A stretch of DNA of 64,000 bases from Lepidurus packardi. Its lineage: Eukaryota; Arthropoda; Branchiopoda; Notostraca; Triopsidae. Location: positions 21,385 to 85,384 of the forward strand of contig JAKZAN010000121.1 of NCBI GenBank assembly GCA_023053545.1, given 5' to 3'. The notes under the pieces are model-generated. The model ran no database searches, had not been told where the DNA came from, and was given only the letters and a program-made list of their open reading frames with translations. This document shows positions 12,534 to 25,657 of this stretch, piece after piece (the first letter of the stretch is position 1; each line of letters opens with the position of its first letter). Both the position numbers and the translations under genes were made by a program.

Positions 12534-15500
12534 GACTTTATAAATTCCTTACGGATTATATCAATTCCTTGCGAACTTAATTAATTCTTTACGGAATGAA
12601 TTAATTCCTTACGGACTGAATTAATTTCTTACGGACTTAATTAATTCCTTACGGCCTGATTTAATTCCTTACAGACTGAATTAATTCCTTACGTCCTGAT
12701 TTAATTCATTACAGACTGAATTAATTCCTTATGGACTGAATTAATTCTTTACGAACTTAATTAATTCCTTACGGACTTAATTAATTCCTTACGGACTTAA
12801 TATATTCCTTGTGGACTGAAATAAATCCTTACGGACTGAATTAATTCCTTACGGACTGAATCAATTCCTTACGGACTGAATTAATTCTTTACGGGCTGAA
12901 GTAATTCATTACGGACTGAATTAATTCCTTACGGACTTAAATAATTCCTTACGGGCTGAATTAATTCATTACGGACTGAATTAATCCCTTACGGACTTAA
13001 TTAATTCCTTACGGACTGAACAAATTCCTTACGGACTGAACAAATTCCTTACGGACTTAATTAATTCCTTACGGATTTAATTAATTCCTTACGGACTGAA
13101 CAAATTCCTTACGGACTTAATTAATTCCTTACGGACTGAACAAATTCCTTACGGACTTAACTAATTCCTTACGGACTGAACAAATTCCTTACGGACTTAA
13201 TAAATTCCTTACGGACTGAATTAATTCTTTACGGACTGAATTAATTCATTACGGACTGAATTAATTCCTTACGGACTGAACAAATTCCTTACGGACTGAA
13301 CATATTCCTTACGGACTTAATTAACTCCTTACGGACTTAATTAATTCTTTACGGACTTAATTAATTCCTTACGGACTGAATTAATTCTTTACGGACTTAA
13401 TTAATTCCTTATGGACTTAATTAATTCTTTACGGACTGAAAAAATTCCTTACGGACTTAATAAATTCCTTACGGACTTAATTAATTAATTACGGACTGAA
13501 CTAATTCTTTAGGATTGATTGAATTCCTTTCTTACTGAATTAATTCCTTACGGATTGAATTAATTCCTGACGGATTTAATTAATTCCTTACGGACTTAAT
13601 TAATTCCTTACGGACTTAATTAATACTTTACGGACTGAATTAATTCCTTACGGACTGAACTAATTCCTTACGGACTTAATTAATTCCTTCCGGACTTAAT
13701 AAATTCCTGACGGACTGAACAAATTACTTACGGACTTAATTAATTCCTTACGGACTGAATTAATTCCGTACGGACTGAATTAATTCTTTTGGATTGATTG
13801 AATTCCTTTCTTACTGAATTAATTCCTTATGGACTGTATTAATTCCTTACGGATTTAATTAATTCCTTACGGACTTAATTAATTCGTTGCGGACTGAATT
13901 CATTCCTTACGGACTGAATTAATTCCTTACGGACTGAATTAATTCTTTACGGGCTGAAGTAATTCATTACGGACTGAATTAATTCCTTACGGACTTAAAT
14001 AATTCCTTACGGGCTGAACAAATTCCTTACGGATTTAATTAATTCCTTACGGACTTAATTAATTCTTTACGGACTGAAATAATTCCTTACGGACTTAATT
14101 AATTCCTTACGGATTTAATTAATTCCTTACGGACTTAATTAATTCCTTACGGACTGAACAAATTCCTTACGGACTTAATTAATTCCTTACGGACTGAACA
14201 AATTACTTACGGACTTAATTAATTCATTACGGACTGAACAAATTCCTTACGGACTTAATAAATTCCTTACGGACTGAACAAATTCCTTACGGACTTAATT
14301 AATTCATTACGGACTGAACAAATTCCTTACGGACTTAATAAATTCCTTACGGACTGAATTAATTCTTTATGGACTGAATTAATTCATTACGGACTGAATT
14401 AATTCCTTACGGACTTAATTAATTCCTTACGGACTGAACATATTCCTTACGGACTTAATTAACTCCTTACGGACTTAATTAATTCTTTTCGGACTGAATT
14501 AATTCCTTACGGACTGAATTAATTTTTTACGGACTTGATTAATTCCTTACGGACTTAATTAATTCCTTACGGACTGAACAAATTCCTTACGGACTTAATA
14601 AATTCCTTACGGACTTAATTAATTCCTTACGGACTGAATTAATTCTTTAGGATTGATTGAATTCCTTTCTTACTGAATTAATTCCTTACGGAATGAATTA
14701 ATTCCTTACGGATTTAATTAATTCCTTACGGAATGAATTAATTCCTTACGGATTTAATTAATTCCTTACGGACTTAATTAATTCCTTACGGACTTAATTC
14801 ATACTTTACGGACTGAATTAATTCCTTACGGACTGAACTAATTCCTTACGGACTTAATTAATTCCTTACGGACTTAATTAATTCCTTACGGACAGAACAA
14901 ATTCCTTAAGGACTTAATTAATTCTTTACGGACTTAATAAATTCCTGACGGACTGAACAAATTTCTTACGGACTTATTTAATTCCTTACGGACTTGATAA
15001 ATTCCTTACGGACTTAATTAATTCCTTACGGACTTAATAAATTCCTTACGGACTGAACAAATTCCTTACGGACTTAATTAATTCCTTACGGACTTGATAA
15101 ATTCCTTACGGACTTAATTAATTCCTTACGGACTGAACAAATTCCTTACGGACTTAATTAATTCCTTACGGACTGAACAAATTCCTTACGGACTGAACAA
15201 ATTCCTTACGGACTGAATTAATTCCTTACGGACTGAATTAATTCTTTACGGACTGAATTAATTCATTACGGACTGAATTAATTCCTTACGGACTTAATTA
15301 ATTCCTTACGGACTGAACAAATTCCTTACGGATTTAATTAATTCCTTACGGACTTAATTAATTCTTTACGGACTGAAATAATTCCTTACGGACTTAATTA
15401 ATTCATTACGGATTTAATTAATTCCTTACGGACTTAATTAATTCCTTACGGACTGAACAAATTCCTTACGGACTTAATTAATTCCTTACGGACTGAACAA

Positions 15501-17127
15501 ATTCCTTACGGACTTAATTAATTCATTACGGACTGAACAAATTCCTTACGGACTTAATAAATTCCTTACGGACTGAACAAATTCCTTACGGACTTAATTA
15601 ATTCATTACGGACTGAACAAATTCCTTACGGACTTAATAAATTCCTTACGGACTGAATTAGTTCTTTACGGACTGAATTAATTCATTACGGACTGAATTA
15701 ATTCCTTACGGACTTAATTAATTCCTTACGGACTGAACATATTCCTTACGGACTTAATTAACTCCTTACGGACTTAATTAATTCTTTTCGGACTGAATTA
15801 ATTCCTTACGGACTGAATTAATTTTTTACGGACTTGATTAATTCCTTACGGACTTAATTAATTCCTTACGGACTGAATTAATTCTTTAGGATTGATTGAA
15901 TTCCTTTCTTACTGAATTAATTCCTTACGGAATGAATTAATTCCTTACGGATTTAATTAATTCCTTACGGAATGAATTAATTCCTTACGGATTTAATTAA
16001 TTCCTTACGGACTTAATTAATTCCTTACGGACTTAATTAATACTTTACGGACTGAATTAATTCCTTACGGACTGAACTAATTCCTTACGGACTTAATTAA
16101 TTCCTTACGGACTTAATTAATTCCTTACGGACAGAACAAATTCCTTACGGACTTAATTAATTCTTTACGGACTTAATAAATTCCTGACGGACTGAACAAA
16201 TTTCTTACGGACTTATTTAATTCCCTACGGACTTGATAAATTCCTTACGGACTTAATTAATTCCTTACGGACTTAATAAATTCCTTACGGACTGAACAAA
16301 TTCCTTACGGACTTAATTAATTCCTTACGGACTTGATAAATTCCTTACGGACTGAATTAATTCTTTAGGATTGATTGAATTCCTTTCTTACTGAATTAAT
16401 TCCTTATGGACTGAATTAATTCCTTACGTCCTGATTTAATTCATTACAGACTGAATTAATTCCTTATGGACTGAATTAATTCTTTACGAACTTAATTAAT
16501 TCCTTACGGACTTAATTAATTCCTTGTGGACTGAAATAAATGCTTACGGACTGAATTAATTCCTTACGGACTGAATCAATTCCTTACGGACTGAATTAAT
16601 TCTTTACGGGCTGAAGTAATTCATTACGGACTGAATTAATTCCTTACGGACTTAAATAATTCCTTACGGACTGAAATAATTCCTTACGGACTGAATTAAT
16701 TCCTTACGGACTGAATTAATTCTTTACGGGCTGAAGTAATTAATTACGGACTTAATTAATTCCTTACGGACTGAATTAATTCTTTAGGATTGATTGAATT
16801 CCTTTCTTACTGAATTAATTCCTTATGGACTGAATTAATTCCTTACGGATTTAATTAATTCCTTACGGACTTAATTAATTCGTTGCGGACTGAATTAATT
16901 CCTTACGGACTGAATTAATTCCTTACGGACTGAATTAATTCTTTACGGACTGAATTAATTCATTACGGACTGAATTAATTCCTTACGGACTTTATTAATT
17001 CCTTACGGACTGAACTAATTCCTTACGGACGGAATTAATTCCTTACGGACTGAATTAATTCCTTACGGAATGAATTAATTCATTACGGACTTAATTAATT
17101 CCTTACGGACTGAATTAATTCTTTACT
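12534..17127. repeat. 4.6-kb super-repeat of domain B, copy 1 (4,594 bp)
   Basis: This copy is anchored on the GACTTTATAAATT unit. The next anchors are 17,128, 21,285 and 25,658. The independent GGCCTGATTT anchor (12,652, 17,246, 21,403 and 25,776) gives the same spacings: 4,594, 4,157 and 4,373 bp. Two markers moving together show true long-period repetition rather than chance recurrence. The copy contains internal ~1.24-1.30 kb duplications near 14-16 kb. Confidence 0.85.
13960..16200. repeat. 1.24-1.30 kb tandem duplication inside domain B
   Basis: Matching landmarks are a TTCTTTACGGACTGAAATA unit pair (14,065 and 15,364, offset 1,299) and the punctuation dimer followed by two GGAATG/GGATTT unit pairs (14,649 and 15,888, offset 1,239). 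The 60-bp change in offset equals three units. The segment is rich in alternating GAACAAATTCC and TTAATTAATTCC units. Confidence 0.75.
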
Positions 17128-18283
17128 GACTTTATAAATTCCTTACGGATTATATCAATTCCTTGCGAACTTAATTAATTCTTTACGGAATGAATTAATT
17201 CCTTACGGACTGAATTAATTTCTTACGGACTTAATTAATTCCTTACGGCCTGATTTAATTCCTTACAGACTGAATTAATTCCTTACGTCCTGATTTAATT
17301 CATTACAGACTGAATTAATTCCTTATGGACTGAATTAATTCTTTACGAACTTAATTAATTCCTTACGGACTTAATTAATTCCTTACGGACTTAATATATT
17401 CCTTGTGGACTGAAATAAATCCTTACGGACTGAATTAATTCCTTACGGACTGAATCAATTCCTTACGGACTGAATTAATTCTTTACGGGCTGAAGTAATT
17501 CATTACGGACTGAATTAATTCCTTACGGACTTAAATAATTCCTTACGGGCTGAATTAATTCATTACGGACTGAATTAATCCCTTACGGACTTAATTAATT
17601 CCTTACGGACTGAACAAATTCCTTACGGACTGAACAAATTCCTTACGGACTTAATTAATTCCTTACGGATTTAATTAATTCCTTACGGACTGAACAAATT
17701 CCTTACGGACTTAATAAATTCCTTACGGACTGAATTAATTCTTTACGGACTGAATTAATTCATTACGGACTGAATTAATTCCTTACGGACTGAACAAATT
17801 CCTTACGGACTGAACATATTCCTTACGGACTTAATTAACTCCTTACGGACTTAATTAATTCTTTACGGACTTAATTAATTCCTTATGGACTTAATTAATT
17901 CTTTACGGACTGAAAAAATTCCTTACGGACTTAATAAATTCCTTACGGACTTAATAAATTCCTTACGGACTTAATAAATTCCTTACGGACTTAATTAATT
18001 AATTACGGACTGAACTAATTCTTTAGGATTGATTGAATCAATTTTTTACTGAATTAATTCCTTACGGATTGAATTAATTCCTTACGGATTTAATTAATTC
18101 CTTACGGACTTAATTAATTCCTTACGGACTTAATTAATACTTTACGGACTGAATTAATTCCTTACGGACTGAACTAATTCCTTACGGACTTAATTAATTC
18201 CTTCCGGACTTAATAAATTCCTTACGGACTTAATAAATTCCTTACGGACTTAATTAATTCCTTACGGACTGAATTAATTCTTT

Positions 18284-20460
18284 AGGATTGATTGAATTCC
18301 TTTCTTACTGAATTAATTCCTTACGGAATGAATTAATTCCTTACGGATTTAATTAATTCCTTACGGAATGAATTAATTCCTTACGGATTTAATTAATTCC
18401 TTACGGACTTAATTAATTCCTTACGGACTGAACTAATTCCTTACGGACTTAATTAATTCCTTACGGACTTAATTAATTCCTTACGGACAGAACAAATTCC
18501 TTACGGACTTAATTAATTCTTTACGGACTTAATAAATTCCTGACGGACTGAACAAATTCCTTACGGACTTATTTAATTCCTTACGGACTTGATAAATTCC
18601 TTACGGACTTAATTAATTCCTTACGGACTTAATAAATTCCTTACGGACTGAACAAATTCCTTACGGACTTAATTAATTCCTTACGGACTTGATAAATTCC
18701 TTACGGACTGAATTAATTCTTTAGGATTGATTGAATTCCTTTCTTACTGAATTAATTCCTTATGGACTGAATTAATTCCTTACGTCCTGATTTAATTCAT
18801 TACAGACTGAATTAATTCCTTATGGACTGAATTAATTCTTTACGAACTTAATTAATTCCTTACGGACTTAATTAATTCCTTGTGGACTGAAATAAATCCT
18901 TACGGACTGAATTAATTCCTTACGGACTGAATCAATTCCTTACGGACTGAATTAATTCTTTACGGGCTGAAGTAATTCATTACGGACTGAATTAATTCCT
19001 TACGGACTTAAATAATTCCTTACGGACTGAAATAATTCCTTACGGACTGAATTAATTCCTTACGGACTGAATTAATTCTTTACGGGCTGAAGTAATTCAT
19101 TACGGACTTAATTAATTCCTTACGGACTGAATTAATTCTTTAGGATTGATTGAATTCCTTTCTTACTGAATTAATTCCTTATGGACTGAATTAATTCCTT
19201 ACGGATTTAATTAAATCCTTACGGACTTAATTAATTCGTTGCGGACTGAATTAATTCATTACGGACTGAATTAATCCCTTACGGACTTAATTAATTCCTT
19301 ACGGACTGAACAAATTCCTTACGGACTTAATTAATTCCTTACGGATTTAATTAATTCCTTACGGACTGAACAAATTCCTTACGGACTTAATTAATTCCTT
19401 ACGGACTGAACAAATTCCTTACGGACTTAACTAATTCCTTACGGACTGAACAAATTCCTTACGGACTTAATAAATTCCTTACGGACTGAATTAATTCTTT
19501 ACGGACTGAATTAATTCATTACGGACTGAATTAATTCCTTACGGACTGAACAAATTCCTTACGGACTGAACATATTCCTTACGGACTTAATTAACTCCTT
19601 ACGGACTTAATTAATTCTTTACGGACTTAATTAATTCCTTATGGACTTAATTAATTCTTTACGGACTGAAAAAATTCCTTACGGACTTAATAAATTCCTT
19701 ACGGACTTAATAAATTCCTTACGGACTTAATTAATTAATTACGGACTGAACTAATTCTTTAGGATTGATTGAATTCCTTTTTTACTGAATTAATTCCTTA
19801 CGGATTGAATTAATTCCTTACGGATTTAATTAATTCCTTACGGACTTAATTAATTCCTTACGGACTTAATTAATACTTTACGGACTGAATTAATTCCTTA
19901 CGGACTGAACTAATTCCTTACGGACTTAATTAATTCCTTCCGGACTTAATAAATTCCTTACGGACTTAATAAATTCCTTACGGACTTAATTAATTCCTTA
20001 CGGACTGAATTAATTCTTTAGGATTGATTGAATTCCTTTCTTACTGAATTAATTCCTTACGGAATGAATTAATTCCTTACGGATTTAATTAATTCCTTAC
20101 GGAATGAATTAATTCCTTACGGATTTAATTAATTCCTTACGGACTTAATTAATTCCTTACGGACTGAACTAATTCCTTACGGACTTAATTAATTCCTTAC
20201 GGACTTAATTAATTCCTTACGGACAGAACAAATTCCTTACGGACTTAATTAATTCTTTACGGACTTAATAAATTCCTGACGGACTGAACAAATTCCTTAC
20301 GGACTTATTTAATTCCTTACGGACTTGATAAATTCCTTACGGACTTAATTAATTCCTTACGGACTTAATAAATTCCTTACGGACTGAACAAATTCCTTAC
20401 GGACTTAATTAATTCCTTACGGACTTGATAAATTCCTTACGGACTGAATTAATTCTTTAG
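18284..20460. repeat. 1,736-bp tandem duplication inside domain B
   Basis: Blocks starting at the punctuation dimers at 18,284 and 20,020 match through the GGACAGAACAAATTCC unit, the TTGATAAATTCC units, the next punctuation dimer, the TTACGTCCTG unit and the CTTGTGG unit. The offset is 1,736 bp at every anchor checked. Confidence 0.8.
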
Positions 20461-20868
20461 GATTGATTGAATTCCTTTCTTACTGAATTAATTCCTTATG
20501 GACTGAATTAATTCCTTACGTCCTGATTTAATTCATTACAGACTGAATTAATTCCTTATGGACTGAATTAATTCTTTACGAACTTAATTAATTCCTTACG
20601 GACTTAATTAATTCCTTGTGGACTGAAATAAATCCTTACGGACTGAATTAATTCCTTACGGACTGAATCAATTCCTTACGGACTGAATTAATTCTTTACG
20701 GGCTGAAGTAATTCATTACGGACTGAATTAATTCCTTACGGACTTAAATAATTCCTTACGGACTGAAATAATTCCTTACGGACTGAATTAATTCCTTACG
20801 GACTGAATTAATTCTTTACGGGCTGAAGTAATTCATTACGGACTTAATTAATTCCTTACGGACTGAAT

Positions 20869-20900
20869 TAATTCTTTAGGATTGAATCAATTCCTTACGG
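20869..20900. repeat. Half punctuation dimer: recombination junction
   Basis: The unit ending TTTAGGATTG is followed directly by AATCAATTCC. Everywhere else examined, this first half is followed by the ATTGAATTCC partner unit. The downstream sequence (AATCAATTCC, then GGGCTGAAGTAATTC) normally sits after the CTTGTGG unit, so two distant HOR positions have been joined here. Confidence 0.85.
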
Positions 20901-20984
20901 ACTGAATTAATTCTTTACGGGCTGAAGTAATTCATTACGGACTGAATTAATTCCTTACGGACTTAAATAATTCCTTACGGGCTG

Positions 20985-21015
20985 AATTAATTCATTACGG
21001 GCTGGATTTAATTAA
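20985..21015. repeat. 5-bp register break: recombination junction
   Basis: A unit ending TTACGGGCTG is followed by GATTT and then AATTAAATCC, so five bases are added between two units. Near 19,205 the same AATTAAATCC unit is preceded by an ordinary TTACGGATTT unit. The simplest reading is a join between a GGGCTG unit and the end of a GGATTT unit that did not respect the 20-bp frame. Confidence 0.85.
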
Positions 21016-21284
21016 ATCCTTACGGACTTAATTAATTCGTTGCGGACTGAATTAATTCCTTACGGACTGAATTAATTCCTTACGGACTGAATTAATTCTT
21101 TACGGACTGAATTAATTCATTACGGACTGAATTAATTCCTTACGGACTTTATTAATTCCTTACGGACTGAACTAATTCCTTACGGACGGAATTAATTCCT
21201 TACGGACTGAATTAATTCCTTACGGAATGAATTAATTCATTACGGACTTAATTAATTCCTTACGGACTGAATTAATTCTTTACT

Positions 21285-24200
21285 GACTTTATAAATTCCT
21301 TACGGATTATATCAATTCCTTGCGGACTTAATTAATTCTTTACGGAATGAATTAATTCCTTACGGACTGAATTAATTTCTTACGGACTTAATTAATTCCT
21401 TACGGCCTGATTTAATTCCTTACAGACTGAATTAATTCCTTACGTCCTGATTTAATTCATTACAGACTGAATTAATTCCTTATGGACTGAATTAATTCTT
21501 TACGAACTTAATTAATTCCTTACGGACTTAATTAATTCCTTACGGACTTAATATATTCCTTGTGGACTGAAATAAATCCTTACGGACTGAATTAATTCCT
21601 TACGGACTGAATCAATTCCTTACGGACTGAATTAATTCTTTACGGGCTGAAGTAATTCATTACGGACTGAATTAATTCCTTACGGACTTAAATAATTCCT
21701 TACGGGCTGAATTAATTCATTACGGACTGAATTAATCCCTTACGGACTTAATTAATTCCTTACGGACTGAACAAATTCCTTACGGACTTAATTAATTCCT
21801 TACGGATTTAATTAATTCCTTACGGACTGAACAAATTCCTTACGGACTTAATTAATTCCTTACGGACTGAACAAATTCCTTACGGACTTAACTAATTCCT
21901 TACGGACTGAACAAATTCCTTACGGACTTAATAAATTCCTTACGGACTGAATTAATTCTTTACGGACTGAATTAATTCATTACGGACTGAATTAATTCCT
22001 TACGGACTGAACAAATTCCTTACGGACTGAACATATTCCTTACGGACTTAATTAACTCCTTACGGACTTAATTAATTCTTTACGGACTTAATTAATTCCT
22101 TATGGACTTAATTAATTCTTTACGGACTGAAAAAATTCCTTACGGACTTAATAAATTCCTTACGGACTTAATAAATTCCTTACGGACTTAATTAATTAAT
22201 TACGGACTGAACTAATTCTTTAGGATTGATTGAATTCCTTTTTTACTGAATTAATTCCTTACGGATTGAATTAATTCCTTACGGATTTAATTAATTCCTT
22301 ACGGACTTAATTAATTCCTTACGGACTTAATTAATACTTTACGGACTGAATTAATTCCTTACGGACTGAACTAATTCCTTACGGACTTAATTAATTCCTT
22401 CCGGACTTAATAAATTCCTGACGGACTGAACAAATTACTTACGGACTTAATTAATTCCTTACGGACTGAATTAATTCCGTACGGACTGAATTAATTCTTT
22501 TGGATTGATTGAATTCCTTTCTTACTGAATTAATTCCTTATGGACTGTATTAATTCCTTACGGATTTAATTAATTCCTTACGGACTTAATTAATTCGTTG
22601 CGGACTGAATTCATTCCTTACGGACTGAATTAATTCCTTACGGACTGAATTAATTCTTTACGGGCTGAATTAATTCATTACGGACTGAATTAATCCCTTA
22701 CGGACTTAATTAATTCCTTACGGACTGAACAAATTCATTACGGACTGAACAAATTCCTTACGGACTTAATTAATTCCTTACGGACTGAACAAATTCCTTA
22801 CGGACTTAACTAATTCCTTACGGACTGAACAAATTCCTTACGGACTTAATAAATTCCTTACGGACTGAATTAATTCTTTACGGACTGAATTAATTCATTA
22901 CGGACTGAATTAATTCCTTACGGACTGAACAAATTCCTTACGGACTGAACATATTCCTTACGGACTTAATTAACTCCTTACGGACTTAATTAATTCTTTA
23001 CGGACTTAATTAATTCCTTATGGACTTAATTAATTCTTTACGGACTGAAAAAATTCCTTACGGACTTAATAAATTCCTTACGGACTTAATAAATTCCTTA
23101 CGGACTTAATTAATTAATTACGGACTGAACTAATTCTTTAGGATTGATTGAATTCCTTTCTTACTGAATTAATTCCTTACGGATTGAATTAATTCCTTAC
23201 GGATTTAATTAATTCCTTACGGACTTAATTAATTCCTTACGGACTTAATTAATACTTTACGGACTGAATAAATTCCTGACGGACTGAACAAATTACTTAC
23301 GGACTTAATTAATTCCTTACGGACTGAATTAATTCCGTACGGACTGAATTAATTCTTTTGGATTGATTGAATTCCTTTCTTACTGAATTAATTCCTTATG
23401 GACTGTATTAATTCCTTACGGATTTAATTAATTCCTTACGGACTTAATTAATTCGTTGCGGACTGAATTCATTCCTTACGGACTGAATTAATTCCTTACG
23501 GACTGAATTAATTCTTTACGGGCTGAATTAATTCATTACGGACTGAATTAATCCCTTACGGACTTAATTAATTCCTTACGGACTGAACAAATTCATTACG
23601 GACTGAATTAATCCCTTACGGACTTAATTAATTCCTTAAGGACTGAACAAATTCCTTACGGACTGAACAAATTCCTTACGGACTTAATTAATTCCTTACG
23701 GATTTAATTAATTCCTTACGGACTGAACAAATTCCTTACGGACTTAATTAATTCCTTACGGACTGAACAAATTCCTTACGGACTTAACTAATTCCTTACG
23801 GACTGAACAAATTCCTTACGGACTTAATTAATACTTTACGGACTGAATTAATTCCTTACGGACTGAACTAATTCCTTACGGACTTAATTAATTCCTTCCG
23901 GACTTAATAAATTCCTGACGGACTGAACAAATTACTTACGGACTTAATTAATTCCTTACGGACTGAATTAATTCCGTACGGACTGAATTAATTCTTTTGG
24001 ATTGATTGAATTCCTTTCTTACTGAATTAATTCCTTATGGACTGTATTAATTCCTTACGGATTTAATTAATTCCTTACGGACTTAATTAATTCGTTGCGG
24101 ACTGAATTCATTCCTTACGGACTGAATTAATTCCTTACGGACTGAATTAATTCTTTACGGGCTGAATTAATTCATTACGGACTGAATTAATCCCTTACGG

Positions 24201-25657
24201 ACTTAATTAATTCCTTACGGACTGAACAAATTCATTACGGACTGAATTAATCCCTTGCGGACTTAATTAATTCCTTAAGGACTGAACAAATTCCTTACGG
24301 ACTGAACAAATTCCTTACGGACTTAATTAATTCCTTACGGATTTAATTAATTCCTTACGGACTGAACAAATTCCTTACGGACTTAACTAATTCCTTACGG
24401 ACTGAACAAATTCCTTACGGACTTAATAAATTCCTTACGGACTGAATTAATTCTTTACGGACTGAATTAATTCATTACGGACTGAATTAATTCCTTACGG
24501 ACTGAACAAATTCCTTACGGACTGAACATATTCCTTACGGACTTAATTAACTCCTTACGGACTTAATTAATTCTTTACGGACTTAATTACTTCCTTACGG
24601 ACTGAATTAATTCTTTACGGACTTAATTAATTCCTTATGGACTTAATTATTTCTTTACGGACTGAAAAAATTCCTTACGGACTTAATAAATTCCTTACGT
24701 ACTTAATAAATTCCTTACGGACTTAATTAATTAATTACGGACTGAACTAATTCTTTAGGATTGATTGAATTCCTTTCTTACTGAATTAATTCCTTACGGA
24801 TTGAATTAATTCCTTACGGATTTAATTAATTCCTTACGTACTGAATTAATTCATTAAGGACTGAATTAATCCCTTACGGACTTAATTAATTCCTTACGGA
24901 CTGAACAAATTCCTTACGGACTTAATTAATTCCTTACGGACTGAACAAATTCCTTACGGACTGAACAAATTCCTTACGGACTGAATTAATTCCTTACGGA
25001 CTGAATTAATTCTTTACGGACTGAATTAATTCATTACGGACTGAATTAATTCCTTACGGACTTAATTAATTTCTTACGGACTGAACAAATTCCTTACGGA
25101 CTTAATTAATTCCTTACGGACTTATTTAATTCTTTACGGACTGAAATAATTCCTTACGGACTGAATTAATTCCTTACGGACTTAATTAATACTTTACGGA
25201 CTGAATTAATTCCTTACGGACTGAATTAATTCCTTAAGGACTTAATTAATTCCTTACGGACTTAATTAATTCCTTACGGACTGAACAAATTCCTTACGGA
25301 CTTAATTAATTCCTTACGGACTGAATTAATTCTTTAGGATTGATTGAATTCCTTTCTTACTGAATTAATTCCTTACGGACTGAATTAATTCCTTACGGAT
25401 TTAATTAATTCCTTACGGACTTAATTAATTCCTTACGGACTTTATTAATTCTTTACGGACTGAATTAATTCCTTACGGACTTTATTAATTCTTTACGGAC
25501 TGAATTAATTCCTTACGGACTGAATTAATTCTTTACGGACTGAACTAATTCCTTACGGACGGAATTAATTCCTTACGGACTGAATTAATTCCTTACGGAA
25601 TGAATTAATTCATTACGGAATTAATTAATTCCTTACGGACTGAATTAATTCTTTACT
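21285..25657. repeat. 4.4-kb super-repeat of domain B, copy 3 (4,373 bp)
   Basis: This is the third anchored copy. Its right half is expanded by blocks starting at ACTAATTCTTTAGG punctuation (22,212, 23,130 and 24,747) and by repeated TTTTGGATTG punctuation variants (near 22,500, 23,355 and 23,995). A fourth partial copy begins at 25,658 and runs only to about 25,990, where C-type units take over. Confidence 0.8.

Larger units (their letters stand above)
17128..21284. repeat. 4.2-kb super-repeat of domain B, copy 2 (4,157 bp)
   Basis: This copy shares the anchors of copy 1 but has a different interior. It contains a 1,736-bp tandem duplication (punctuation at 18,284 and 20,020; CTTGTGG units at 18,882 and 20,618; ACTAATTCTTTAGG punctuation near 18,015 and 19,751). 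It ends in two register-breaking junctions near 20,880 and 21,003. Confidence 0.85.
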
